9,202 nt of DNA, from assembly GCA_025458465.1 (NCBI GenBank), contig JALOSK010000065.1, positions 1-9,202 of the forward strand, in the 5' to 3' direction. Positions within the stretch are counted from its first letter, which is position 1; each line of letters begins with the position of its first letter. Made by a program: the position numbers and the translations under genes. This document shows positions 1-6,621 of the stretch, one piece after another. The notes below the pieces were generated by a model. That model ran no database searches. It was not told the DNA's origin and saw only the letters and a program-made list of their open reading frames with translations. Source of the stretch: Sandarakinorhabdus sp. GTDB lineage: Bacteria > Pseudomonadota > Alphaproteobacteria > Sphingomonadales > Sphingomonadaceae.

Positions 1-716
1 GAATGGCCGCCGGGGTTGGTCGCCTCCAGCCAGAAATTCTGCACGGTCTTTTCGCCCACCTGCACGGCCAGGCCCTGCGGCTTGCCATCCGGGCCATAAC
101 GGCCGCCACCGCCTTCGTTCAGGGCAAATTCGGCCATGATCAGATCGGGGCGATTCTTGGCCAGCCAGTCGGCGCCGTTGAAGGCGTAGGTGGTTTCCTC
201 CCCACAGGTCAGCGCCAGCTTGATCGTGCGCTTCTGCGGCTTGCCGGCCTGTTTCATGCGGATCAGCAGATCAGCCCAGATACTGGCCTGAGCCTTGTCG
301 TCGAAGGTGCCGCGGCCATAGAAATAGCCATCTTCCTCGATCAGCTTGAACGGGCTGCGCGTCCAGTCTTCCGGCTTGGCCGCCACCACGTCGAGGTGGC
401 CCAGCAGCAGCATTGGCTTGCGCCTGGCATCGCTGCCTTTCAGCTGGACCACGATCCCCCCTTCCTTCGGGAAAGCCGGGTCGGAAAACAGCGTGATGTC
501 GGCATCGGCATAGCCCGCCGCCTTGAAACGCACCGCCAGCTTTTCGGCCAGCGCCGTGCAGCTGCCGGTGGTGACGCTGGTATCGGTTTCCACCATTTCC
601 TTGAACAGGGCGCGGAAGGCAGGTTCGCCGGGCTGCTTCATTTGCGCGAGCGCCGGCGCGGCAGACAGGGCCATCAGGGCGGAAGCGAGGAGGGTGGGGG
701 CGAGGGCAGCATGCAT
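1..716 (-). CDS. Secreted M20-family metallopeptidase, first of a tandem pair (C-terminus outside window)
   Basis: Predicted zinc-dependent M20 exopeptidase or amidase acting outside the cytoplasm. I translated 238 codons before the gene runs off the window. Residues 1-24 look like a signal peptide with an ALA cleavage site, although its N-region has no Lys or Arg. Family motifs follow in order: GHLDVV (H107, D109), GRGTFDDKA (bridging D139), CGEE (E173, E174), NEGG (E201), and NPGGH at the start of the dimerisation (lid) domain. The ATG at 716 is supported by a TAAGGA Shine-Dalgarno at 729-724, seven bases upstream, which overlaps the stop codon of the upstream paralogue. That implies co-transcription and probably coupled translation. 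It is a close paralogue of the neighbour: about two thirds of residues match over the best-aligned blocks. The substrate cannot be read from the sequence. DapE is unlikely because of the signal peptide. Confidence 0.9.
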   Translation of the reverse strand, partial: MHAALAPTLLASALMALSAAPALAQMKQPGEPAFRALFKEMVETDTSVTTGSCTALAEKLAVRFKAAGYADADITLFSDPAFPKEGGIVVQLKGSDARRKPMLLLGHLDVVAAKPEDWTRSPFKLIEEDGYFYGRGTFDDKAQASIWADLLIRMKQAGKPQKRTIKLALTCGEETTYAFNGADWLAKNRPDLIMAEFALNEGGGGRYGPDGKPQGLAVQVGEKTVQNFWLEATNPGGH

Positions 717-726
717 CTTTTGGTCC

Positions 727-2139
727 TTACTTGCCGGCGTAGGCGACGATGAGATCGAACAGATAATCGCGCTCCTTCATCACGCCCGCCACCGAAATCC
801 GTTCGTTGAGCCCATGCACGCCATTGCCATCGGGCATGCCAAAGCGACCGGGCATGCCATAGGTGGGCATGCCGACAGCGTTCAGATAGCGGCCATCGGT
901 GGCGCCCGTGCTCATCGTCGGGATGATCGGAATGCCGGGGAAATGCTTGCCCGCCAGCGCCACGGCCGTGCCATACACCAGCGGTGACAGCGGCGGCGGC
1001 GGCGCGGCTGCCTTGGGGTTCTCGCTCGCGCGCGGCGTGACGGTGATGCTGGCATCGCCAAGCCGCTCCACGATCTGCCCGCGCACCTTCTCCACGCTTT
1101 CGCCGGGGAACATGCGGCAGTTCACATTGGCCTGGGCGCGCTGTGGCAGGGCGTTCCGGGCATGGCCGGCCTCCAGCATGGTGGCAACGCAGGTGGTGCG
1201 CAGCGTGGAATGCCAACCCGGATCACGTGAAACAATCTCGTTGGCATGGGCATCGGCCGGATTGGCGAGCAGCGCCTTGATCGCCGTCGCCGAGTCGGCA
1301 TCGCTCAGCTTGGCCATCTCGGTGAAATAGGCGCGCGTCGTGTCCGACAGGATGATCGGGAAATCATTCTTCGCCAGCCGCACCAGCCCGGCGGCCAGCT
1401 CGTTGATGGCATTGTCCGGGCGCGGGCGGCTGCTGTGGCCGCCGGGGTTGCGCGTCTCCAGCGTGAAATCCTGATAGACCTTCTCGCCGGCCTGGAAGGC
1501 CAGGCTCACCGGCTTGCCAGTCGCGTCCGCCTTGCCGCTGCCGCCTTCATTGAGCACGAACTCGGCATCGATCCAGTCGCGATGCTCCTCCACCAGCCAC
1601 TTGGCGCCGTTGAACGGCCCGCCTTCCTCTCCGCAGGTCAGCGCCAGTTTCACGGTGCGCTTCGGCGCCTTGCCGGCCTGCTTCAACCGGATCATCGCAT
1701 CGGTGAAGATGGCGCCATGCGCCTTGTCGTCACTCACGCCGCGGCCATAATACCAGCCGCCCTCCTCGATGAACGTGAAGGGATCGCGCTCCCAATCGGC
1801 GCGCTTTGCCTCCACCACATCCAGGTGGGAGAGCAGCAGGATCGCCTTGGCTTTCGGGTCCTTGCCCTTCAGCGTGGCCACCAGCCCGCCATCCTGCGGG
1901 CGCTCGGCCGGGCCGGGGAACAGCTTGATGTCGGCATCGGCGTAACCTGCCGCCTTCAGCCGCGCCGCCATCCGCTCGGCGGCCAGGTTGCAGCTGCCGC
2001 TGGACACCGTGGTGTTGGTCTCCACCAGCTCCTTGTAGAGCGCGCGGAACGCCTGCTGATCGGGGCGGAGCTGAGCCTGCTGGGCGGCAGCCGGAACGGC
2101 GATGCTGGCCGCCAGAAGCGCGGTAGTCACGTGGCGCAT
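727..2139 (-). CDS. Secreted M20-family metallopeptidase, second of the tandem pair (complete)
   Basis: A 470-residue zinc peptidase of the M20/M25/M40 family, predicted periplasmic. Residues 1-20 form a signal peptide (Arg2, hydrophobic core, AAA cleavage region). The metal and catalytic set looks complete: H105 and D107 in SHLDVV, D137 in GRGVSDDKA, E171 and E172 in CGEE, E198 in NEGG, H443 in VHGLNE. The lid domain begins near NPGGHSSRP (231-238), and the late motif STGATDGRYL is at 410-419. A short proline run (379-383) lies in a loop. The start at 2139 was chosen because a GAGGGGG Shine-Dalgarno (2152-2146) lies six bases upstream and the signal peptide begins there. The frame stays open upstream to 2268, but that 43-residue extension is Arg/Pro-rich and has no ribosome site. 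It probably heads a two-gene operon with the downstream paralogue. Similar secreted enzymes cleave dipeptides or acyl-amino acids; specificity is unknown. Confidence 0.92.
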   Translation of the reverse strand: MRHVTTALLAASIAVPAAAQQAQLRPDQQAFRALYKELVETNTTVSSGSCNLAAERMAARLKAAGYADADIKLFPGPAERPQDGGLVATLKGKDPKAKAILLLSHLDVVEAKRADWERDPFTFIEEGGWYYGRGVSDDKAHGAIFTDAMIRLKQAGKAPKRTVKLALTCGEEGGPFNGAKWLVEEHRDWIDAEFVLNEGGSGKADATGKPVSLAFQAGEKVYQDFTLETRNPGGHSSRPRPDNAINELAAGLVRLAKNDFPIILSDTTRAYFTEMAKLSDADSATAIKALLANPADAHANEIVSRDPGWHSTLRTTCVATMLEAGHARNALPQRAQANVNCRMFPGESVEKVRGQIVERLGDASITVTPRASENPKAAAPPPPLSPLVYGTAVALAGKHFPGIPIIPTMSTGATDGRYLNAVGMPTYGMPGRFGMPDGNGVHGLNERISVAGVMKERDYLFDLIVAYAGK

Positions 2140-2145
2140 GATGAT

Positions 2146-2152
2146 CCCCCTC
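2146..2152 (-). promoter_or_regulatory. Ribosome binding site deciding the M20 start
   Basis: On the minus strand, GAGGGGG lies six bases before the ATG at 2139. It is the strongest Shine-Dalgarno in this leader and supports the short, signal-peptide start over the longer open frame reaching 2268. Confidence 0.7.
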
Positions 2153-2331
2153 GTTGACCGCATCAAAGCGGTGGATGCGCGGGATGGCAAGCGCGTTGTG
2201 GTCAGAACGGGAAGAAGGGGCGTCCGGCGGGCAGGGCCCAGATCCCCGACCCGTAGATTGGGTAACAAAGATCCTATAGTGACTTGGCGAGGAGGTTTGT
2301 ACTAGTTTGTCACGCGTGGTAGTTTCATCTC

Positions 2332-3065
2332 ATGAAGCGGATCTACGTTGACGAAAGCATTCACATTAGAGGAGATTTTATTTTAGTTGCGGCGGTTTGT
2401 GCAGATGATGATATTCAGTCGGATGTTGAACAGGCTCTATTGAGCTGCGGTTTCGTCCCCGGTCGCGACGAATTCAAAAGCAGCATGAAGATGGCCGGTA
2501 ATTTTCAGCTCAACAACTTCGTGAACAACTAAAGTTAATTTTGATGACGCGTTGCAGATTGGCAATTGCCGTAATCCCGGTGTCTGAAAGGGATGTCATT
2601 ATTAAAACAGTTGAAAATCTCATTTTATCGATCGATCCCGCGGATCGATCGCCTCCGGGTACTGTATACGTCGATCAAGGCATGAAGAAACAGGACTTTA
2701 TGCTACCCGAGGGCTGGAGTGCGCAGTTAGGTTGCGACTCGCGGCTTGTTGCGGGTATACAGATCGCTGATTGCGCAGCACACATAGTATCGATGATCTT
2801 ATTGTCAGAATTGGGTCTTATAAGTAAATCGATCAAAACAGAGGACGGCTTTCCAGAAAATGAAGTTGAAATAGCGTGGGAACTCTGGTCTTCAATCAGA
2901 TATTCTCTATCAAGTGGTAGGCCTGTTGGAGGTTACGACGATGAAGGCTGGTGTGAGCCCACGATGGTGCCTTTTGGACTTCTAGTTTCTGAAGGTTGTT
3001 CGGAGATTGTGAGAGCCGCTATTGAGCAAAGATTTGGGACCGTTTGGGTTGGGTGCATACATTGA
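2332..3065 (+). pseudogene. DUF3800-like protein gene, interrupted by one frameshift
   Basis: Two adjacent frames make one protein. From the ATG at 2332, frame 1 reads MKRIYVDES, an IYVDES N-terminus typical of DUF3800 (RNase H-like fold), and continues to a stop at 2530-2532. Frame 3 is open from 2502 to 3065 and carries the rest: CRLAIAVIP, VYVDQG, and AGIQIADCAAH, the late acidic motif of the family. Adding one T to the run at 2502-2505 joins them into about 244 residues, a normal family length. The acidic residues expected at the fold's active site (YVDES, YVDQ, IQIAD) are all kept, so damage may be recent, or it may be a sequencing error. The gene stands alone on the plus strand and is AT-rich: two 60-base lines I counted (2761-2880) are about 40-42% GC, against well over 60% in its neighbours. 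This suggests horizontal transfer. The DUF3800 assignment is by motif only, and the biochemical role is unknown. No mobility gene, integrase or flanking repeat was seen. Confidence 0.72.
2629..2651. repeat. Perfect 10-bp inverted repeat with 3-bp centre inside the DUF3800-like gene
   Basis: Arms CGATCGATCC (2629-2638) and GGATCGATCG (2642-2651) are exact reverse complements separated by CGC. It contains four GATC sites and could form a strong mRNA hairpin. It lies in the coding sequence (reading S-I-D-P-A-D-R-S), about 125 bases after the frameshift, so it is not placed to stimulate frameshifting. Confidence 0.85.
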
Positions 3066-3096
3066 CGACCAAAGGTGAGCCTTGTGGCATGCTAAA

Positions 3097-3123
3097 CGGG
3101 TGCAGGGGCCCCGCCCCTGCCCG
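3097..3123 (-). terminator. Candidate intrinsic terminator between convergent dapD and the DUF3800-like gene
   Basis: An 8-bp GC-rich stem (GCAGGGGC at 3102-3109 with GCCCCTGC at 3113-3120, loop CCC) is extended by three more pairs (CGG with CCG) across a two-base bulge. Read in the dapD direction it starts 27 bases after the dapD stop and is followed by a short TTTAG, so the T tract is weak. Read on the plus strand it is 31 bases after the DUF3800-like stop and has no T tract. Because the two genes converge here, it may stop transcription from both sides. Confidence 0.5.
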
Positions 3124-3149
3124 TCGGACACTCCTCTTACTTAAACCCC

Positions 3150-3971
3150 TCAATCCCGCAGCAGTTCGTTGATGCCGGTCTTGCTGCGGGTCTGCGCGTC
3201 CACCGTCTTCACGATCACGGCGCAATAGAGGTTCGGGCCGGGCGTGCCATCGGGCAACGGCTTGCCGGGCAGGCTGCCGGAGACGACGACGCTGTAGGGC
3301 GGAACCTTGCCGACATGGATTTCGCCAGTGGCGCGGTCGATGATCTTGGTGCTGGCGCCGAGGTAGACGCCCATGGAGAGCACCGCGCCTTCGCCGACGA
3401 TCACGCCTTCGGCAACTTCGGCACGCGCGCCGATGAAGGCGCCATCACCGATGATGACGGGGTTGGCCTGCAGCGGCTCGAGCACGCCGCCGATGCCGGC
3501 ACCGCCGCTGATGTGGACATTTTCGCCGATCTGCGCGCAACTGCCGACAGTGGCCCAGGTGTCCACCATGGTGCCCTTCCCCACACGCGCGCCGATGTTG
3601 ACGAAGCTGGGCATGAGCACGGCGCCCGGCGCGATATAGGCGCCGCGGCGGACAATGGCGCCGGGCACGGCGCGGAAGCCGGCGGCGCGGAATTCGGCCT
3701 CACCCCAGGCATCGAACTTCAGCGGCACCTTGTCGTAGAAGCCGGCGTGACCAAGGCCCGGCATCACCACATTGTCGTGCAGGCGGAAGCTCAGCAGCAC
3801 GGCCTTCTTCAGCCACTGGTGGGTGGTGCCATCGGGCTCTGCCACGCGCAGTTCGCCGCTATCGAGGGCGGAGAGCGCGGCGTTCACCGCGCTGCGCAGT
3901 TCGCCGTGGGTGGCGCTGTTGACGTTGGCCCGGTCTTCCCAGCCGGCGTTGATGATGGCTTCGATGTTCAT
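3150..3971 (-). CDS. dapD: 2,3,4,5-tetrahydropyridine-2,6-dicarboxylate N-succinyltransferase
   Basis: Cytoplasmic enzyme that transfers succinyl from succinyl-CoA to tetrahydrodipicolinate in the succinylase branch of lysine/meso-diaminopimelate synthesis. The 273 residues match the usual DapD length (about 274). An N-terminal helical domain (1-100) precedes a left-handed beta-helix of hexapeptide repeats (about 103-225), including [19 protein letters not shown], then the C-terminal [14 protein letters not shown] and [22 protein letters not shown]. The conserved acidic pair of the family is visible as D137 (MVDTWATVG) and E185 (GARAEVAEG). The ATG at 3971 overlaps the stop of the upstream HAD gene in an ATGA, with GGAG five bases upstream, so translation is probably coupled. 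A frame extension upstream to 4181 is Arg/Pro-rich and antisense-like, and was rejected. No dapE follows in the window: the M20 genes further on are secreted proteins. Confidence 0.97.
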   Translation of the reverse strand: MNIEAIINAGWEDRANVNSATHGELRSAVNAALSALDSGELRVAEPDGTTHQWLKKAVLLSFRLHDNVVMPGLGHAGFYDKVPLKFDAWGEAEFRAAGFRAVPGAIVRRGAYIAPGAVLMPSFVNIGARVGKGTMVDTWATVGSCAQIGENVHISGGAGIGGVLEPLQANPVIIGDGAFIGARAEVAEGVIVGEGAVLSMGVYLGASTKIIDRATGEIHVGKVPPYSVVVSGSLPGKPLPDGTPGPNLYCAVIVKTVDAQTRSKTGINELLRD

Positions 3972-4642
3972 GTCGGCTCCACTTCGGTGAGCACCTCGGC
4001 CAGGAAGGCGGCGAGGTCGTTGATGCGATAATCGATATGGGTGAGGCCAACATCCGGGCCCTGTTCGGAGCCGTTTTCGATCCACACCGTCGTCATGCCG
4101 ATCGCCTTGGCCGGAGCGAGGTTCCTCGCCATGTCCTCCACGAACAGCGCGTTCTGCGGGCGGATGCCATGCTGCTGGCACAGATGCAAATAGGCTGGCG
4201 GTTGCGGCTTGGGCACATAATCCAGCGCGTGGATATCGTGCAGCGCGTCGAACGCCTCGGTGAGGCCCAGGCGTTCCAGCACGCGCTGGGCATAGGGGGC
4301 ATCGGCGTTGGTGAAGACGAACTTGCGGCCGGGCAGGCGGCTGATCAGGTCGCCAAGCTCGGGGTGGGGGCGGATCACCTCGATATCGACATCGTGGACA
4401 TCGCGCAGAAATTCGTGCGGATCGACGTTGTAGAGCGCCATCAGGCCGGGCAGCGTCATGCCGTGGCTGTGGAACAGCCCCTTCTGGATGCGGTGGGCTT
4501 CCTGCGGGTCAACATTCAGCAGGCGCTGGATATAGAGGCCCATGCGCGCATCGATCTGCGGGAACAGCGAGGAGTGCGCCGGGTAGAGCGTGTTGTCGAG
4601 ATCGAAGATCCACGCATCGATATGGGCGAGAGGGCTGCGCAT
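3968..4642 (-). CDS. HAD-superfamily phosphatase, pyrimidine 5'-nucleotidase (SDT1-like) type
   Basis: A 224-residue cytoplasmic HAD hydrolase. Motif I is DLDNTLYP (nucleophile D14, acid/base D16), motif II is FTNA (T111), the conserved lysine is K145 in PKPQP, and motif III is VEDMARNL (E169, D170, N174). The cap region with MTLPGLMAL (62-70), [11 protein letters not shown] (74-84) and an early LFPQIDARM is characteristic of the SDT1-like pyrimidine 5'-nucleotidase group rather than of phosphoglycolate phosphatases. It overlaps dapD by four bases (ATGA). The ATG at 4642 has no clear Shine-Dalgarno, but the frame is closed by a stop at 4678-4676 and contains no better start. Because it lies downstream of ribH on the same strand, and the riboflavin pathway needs a HAD phosphatase on a ribitylaminopyrimidine phosphate, that role is possible. 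This is inference from position only. Confidence 0.9.
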   Translation of the reverse strand: MRSPLAHIDAWIFDLDNTLYPAHSSLFPQIDARMGLYIQRLLNVDPQEAHRIQKGLFHSHGMTLPGLMALYNVDPHEFLRDVHDVDIEVIRPHPELGDLISRLPGRKFVFTNADAPYAQRVLERLGLTEAFDALHDIHALDYVPKPQPPAYLHLCQQHGIRPQNALFVEDMARNLAPAKAIGMTTVWIENGSEQGPDVGLTHIDYRINDLAAFLAEVLTEVEPT

Positions 4643-4869
4643 CGCGGTGGGCCATAGGCGCTGGGGCCGGCGCTGTCATGCGCGATTTGGGCATGCGCTG
4701 CGGCAGGATGAGGCGGCGCGGGCAGCAACGTCCGGGGTCGGGTCCGGCGGTTGCGCCCGCGCCTCACATTGAGGGGAGGAATCTCAAGGCTTGAATCGCA
4801 CATGCGCCGATCGCGATCATGTTGCACTGCGGCATGGCCGCCGCGCTTCGCAATGTCGCGGGCGGCGGG
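4643..4869. other. Intergenic region between ribH and the HAD gene with three short dyads
   Basis: These 227 bases hold no supportable gene: the frames crossing it are Arg/Ala-rich shadows. Three short palindromes lie close together: CCTCA-CAT-TGAGG (4762-4774), TCAAG-G-CTTGA (4784-4794) and the perfect GATCGCGATC (4809-4818). They sit 120-180 bases upstream of the HAD-dapD start, where a promoter and operator would be expected, but I found no convincing -35/-10 pair. A GC-rich stem (CCGCCGC with GCGGCGG) just after the ribH stop could act as a weak terminator, but it lacks a T tract. Confidence 0.4.
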
Positions 4870-5286
4870 TCAGGCGAAACGCTGTTTCAGCGCCACCATG
4901 GCCAGCGCCGCCTTGGCCGCTTCACCGCCCTTGTCCTTCTGCGCCTTGTCGGCGCGCGCGATGGCCTGGGCCTCGTTCTCCACGGTCAGGATGCCGTTGC
5001 CGATGGCCAGCCCGTCCAGCGTGAGTGCCATGATGGCGCGGGCGCTTTCACCGGCGACCACCTCGAAATGATAGGTCTCGCCGCGGATCACGCAGCCGCT
5101 GGCGACATAGCCATCATATTTGCCCGACTGTTCGGCCAGCGCGATGGCGGCCGGCACTTCCAGCGCGCCAGGCACGGTGATCACCTCCCAGGTGGCGCCG
5201 GCGGCCTTCAGGGCACTGGTGATGCCATCCAGCGCCATGTCGGCGATGTGGGTATAGAAACGCGCTTCGACGATCAGGATATGCAT
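4870..5286 (-). CDS. ribH: 6,7-dimethyl-8-ribityllumazine synthase
   Basis: Cytoplasmic enzyme condensing 5-amino-6-ribitylaminouracil with 3,4-dihydroxy-2-butanone 4-phosphate, the step before riboflavin synthase. It normally assembles as a multimeric shell or pentamer. The 138-residue protein is at the short end of the family. Visible motifs are [11 protein letters not shown] (6-16, aromatic substrate-binding start), [10 protein letters not shown] (38-47), [15 protein letters not shown] (63-77, with catalytic H73) and [21 protein letters not shown] (103-123, including the phosphate-region R111). The ATG at 5286 lies three bases after the ribBA stop, with a GGAG seven bases upstream inside the end of ribBA, so it is co-transcribed and probably coupled. 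It closes the riboflavin cluster, and the next gene is 227 bases away. Confidence 0.97.
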   Translation of the reverse strand: MHILIVEARFYTHIADMALDGITSALKAAGATWEVITVPGALEVPAAIALAEQSGKYDGYVASGCVIRGETYHFEVVAGESARAIMALTLDGLAIGNGILTVENEAQAIARADKAQKDKGGEAAKAALAMVALKQRFA

Positions 5287-5289
5287 GTG

Positions 5290-6567
5290 TCAGCTCCGGG
5301 AGGGGATGGCGCGTTCGCCGACAACCTTCAGGCCATAGCCTTCAAGGCCGACGATGTTGCGGTGCTGGTTGGTGAGCAGGATCATCTCGGTCACGCCAAG
5401 GTCCACCAGGATCTGCGCGCCGATGCCATAATCGCGCAGGGTGATCGGCTGGCCGGCATCGCGGGCGCGCATCTGGTCGGAAATGGCGGTGGCGTGGCCG
5501 TCACGGATGATGATGATGATGCCGGCGCCTTCCTCACCCACGACATCCATCGCGCGCTGCAATTGGCCGGCGCGCTCGCCCTGCTCGTGGAACAGATCGG
5601 CGAAGATGGATTGGGTGTGCACGCGCACCAATGTGGGCTTGCCCGGCTCGATGCGGCCCTTCTGCAGCACCATGTGCTCGGCATATTCAGCGGTGTTGGC
5701 ATAGGTTTTGGCCACCCAGTCGCCGCCGTGCCAGCTGGTCATGCGCACTTCGGCAACGCACTTCACCAGCCGGTCATGACGGTGACGATAGGCGATCAGA
5801 TCGCGGATGGTGCCGATCTTCAGGCCGTGGCGGCGGGCGAACGGGATCAGATCGGGCAGGCGGGCCATGCTGCCATCGTCGTTCATGATCTCGCAGATCA
5901 CGCCGCTGGGATTCAACCCGGCAAGGCGGCTGATGTCGACACTGGCTTCGGTATGGCCGGCGCGCACCAGCACGCCGCCATCGCGCGCCACCAGCGGAAA
6001 CACATGGCCGGGGCACACGATATGGTCCGGCCCCTTGGCGGCATCGATGGCCACCTGGATGGTGCGGGACCGATCGGCGGCCGAAATGCCGGTGGTCACG
6101 CCTTCCTTGGCCTCGATGGAAACGGTGAAGGCGGTGCTGTGCCTTGTGCCGTTGTGCTGCGCCATCAGCGGCAGATTCAGCTGCTTCACCCGTTCCGACG
6201 CCATGGCAAGGCAGATCAGGCCGCGGCCATGCTTGGCCATGAAGTTGATGGCGGCGGGTGTGGCCATCTGGCCGGGGATGATCAGATCGCCCTCGTTCTC
6301 GCGGTCTTCATCGTCCACCAGGATATACATGCGGCCGTTGCGGGCTTCGTCGATGATCTCCTCGATGGGTGCCAGCACCGGGCCGGCGTTGCGCTCGTCC
6401 AGCCAGGCTTCAAGCTTGCGCAGCGTGTCGGCGGTGGGGTTCCACTCGGCCTCGTCCAGTGCGCGCAGGCTGTTGGCGTGCAGGCCGGCGGCGCGGGCCA
6501 TGCCGGCCTTGGTTTCCTCACCACTGGCAACAAGATCCCGCAAACGGGCAATCAGGGAATCGCTCAT
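5290..6567 (-). CDS. ribB: HTH-fused 3,4-dihydroxy-2-butanone 4-phosphate synthase with degenerate GTP cyclohydrolase II-like domain (RibBX-like)
   Basis: A 425-residue protein with three parts. Residues 1-60 form an Xre/Cro-like helix-turn-helix: KAGMARAAG, HANSLRAL, then WNPTADTLRKLEAWL. Residues about 65-270 are DHBP synthase (RibB), making the four-carbon unit of riboflavin from ribulose 5-phosphate, with DDEDRENEGD (85-94), TGISAADR (159-166) and AGHTEAS (H205, E207). Residues about 271-425 resemble GTP cyclohydrolase II, but the zinc-binding cysteines are missing: RVHTQSIFADLF replaces the usual RVHSEC...CDCG stretch, and the GRNIGL motif is absent, so this part is probably not a working RibA. 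LRDYGIGAQIL and LLTN remain. The start at 6567 has GAGG six bases upstream. An in-frame GTG at 6612 would add 15 residues but lacks a good ribosome site. The N-terminal HTH suggests autoregulation or a structural role (inference). RibB domains with an inactive C-terminal RibA-like domain (RibBX) are known in proteobacteria. Confidence 0.95.
   Translation of the reverse strand: MSDSLIARLRDLVASGEETKAGMARAAGLHANSLRALDEAEWNPTADTLRKLEAWLDERNAGPVLAPIEEIIDEARNGRMYILVDDEDRENEGDLIIPGQMATPAAINFMAKHGRGLICLAMASERVKQLNLPLMAQHNGTRHSTAFTVSIEAKEGVTTGISAADRSRTIQVAIDAAKGPDHIVCPGHVFPLVARDGGVLVRAGHTEASVDISRLAGLNPSGVICEIMNDDGSMARLPDLIPFARRHGLKIGTIRDLIAYRHRHDRLVKCVAEVRMTSWHGGDWVAKTYANTAEYAEHMVLQKGRIEPGKPTLVRVHTQSIFADLFHEQGERAGQLQRAMDVVGEEGAGIIIIIRDGHATAISDQMRARDAGQPITLRDYGIGAQILVDLGVTEMILLTNQHRNIVGLEGYGLKVVGERAIPSRS
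5507..5521. repeat. Short ATG triplet repeat (five units) in ribB
   Basis: Five tandem ATG units on the plus strand are read as ATC codons on the coding strand and encode the GIIIIIRD isoleucine run of the GTP cyclohydrolase II-like domain. Slippage would add or remove whole Ile codons without shifting frame. The site is probably just a hydrophobic beta-strand. Confidence 0.6.
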
Positions 6568-6573
6568 GGGGTG

Positions 6574-6577
6574 CCTC
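6574..6577 (-). promoter_or_regulatory. Ribosome binding site deciding the ribB start
   Basis: On the minus strand, GAGG lies six bases before the ATG at 6567. It favours this start over the in-frame GTG at 6612. Its first two bases fall inside the adjacent dyad, so anything bound or folded at the dyad could hide it. Confidence 0.65.
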
Positions 6578-6591
6578 ACATCAGGATGTGA
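6576..6591. promoter_or_regulatory. Perfect 16-bp dyad upstream of ribB (candidate operator)
   Basis: TCACATC-AG-GATGTGA is an exact 7-bp inverted repeat with a two-base centre, eight bases before the ribB start codon and overlapping its Shine-Dalgarno. A third copy of the heptamer TCACATC lies at 6609-6615. The two-base centre makes a tight RNA hairpin unlikely unless it opens, whereas a dimeric helix-turn-helix protein could bind it as DNA. The ribB product itself begins with an Xre-like HTH. Operator function is inference. Confidence 0.5.
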
Positions 6592-6621
6592 AACGCCGAT
6601 TGCGCCCGTCACATCACAGTG

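Noticed and set aside
1..2139. M20 peptidases as dapE, since dapD is nearby
   Set aside because: Both have signal peptides, they are separated from dapD by an opposite-strand gene, and they are longer and more divergent than DapE.
2140..2268. 43-residue N-terminal extension of the complete M20 peptidase
   Set aside because: The internal ATG at 2139 has a strong Shine-Dalgarno and begins a proper signal peptide; the extension would bury it.
2258..2280. Possible plus-strand promoter with TATAGT at 2275-2280
   Set aside because: The nearest -35-like TTGGGT is only 11 bases upstream, which is too close; one -10-like hexamer is not enough evidence.
2273..2281. CACTATAGG on the minus strand, like the end of a T7 promoter
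   Set aside because: Only nine bases match and the rest of the phage promoter is absent; probably chance.
2500..2510. Programmed -1 frameshift joining the two DUF3800-like frames
   Set aside because: The site (GGT AAT TTT CAG) does not fit an X-XXY-YYZ slippery heptamer and no stimulatory structure lies a few bases downstream. A one-base deletion or read error is simpler.
4819..6591. A 590-codon open frame on the plus strand
   Set aside because: It is antisense to ribB and ribH, both of which have unmistakable family motifs. Its product is His/Gly/Ala/Asp-rich with no recognisable domain, as expected of a shadow frame in GC-rich DNA.
6568..6612. GTG start giving RibB 15 more residues
   Set aside because: No ribosome site precedes it, whereas the ATG at 6567 has GAGG at six bases and starts directly at the HTH domain.
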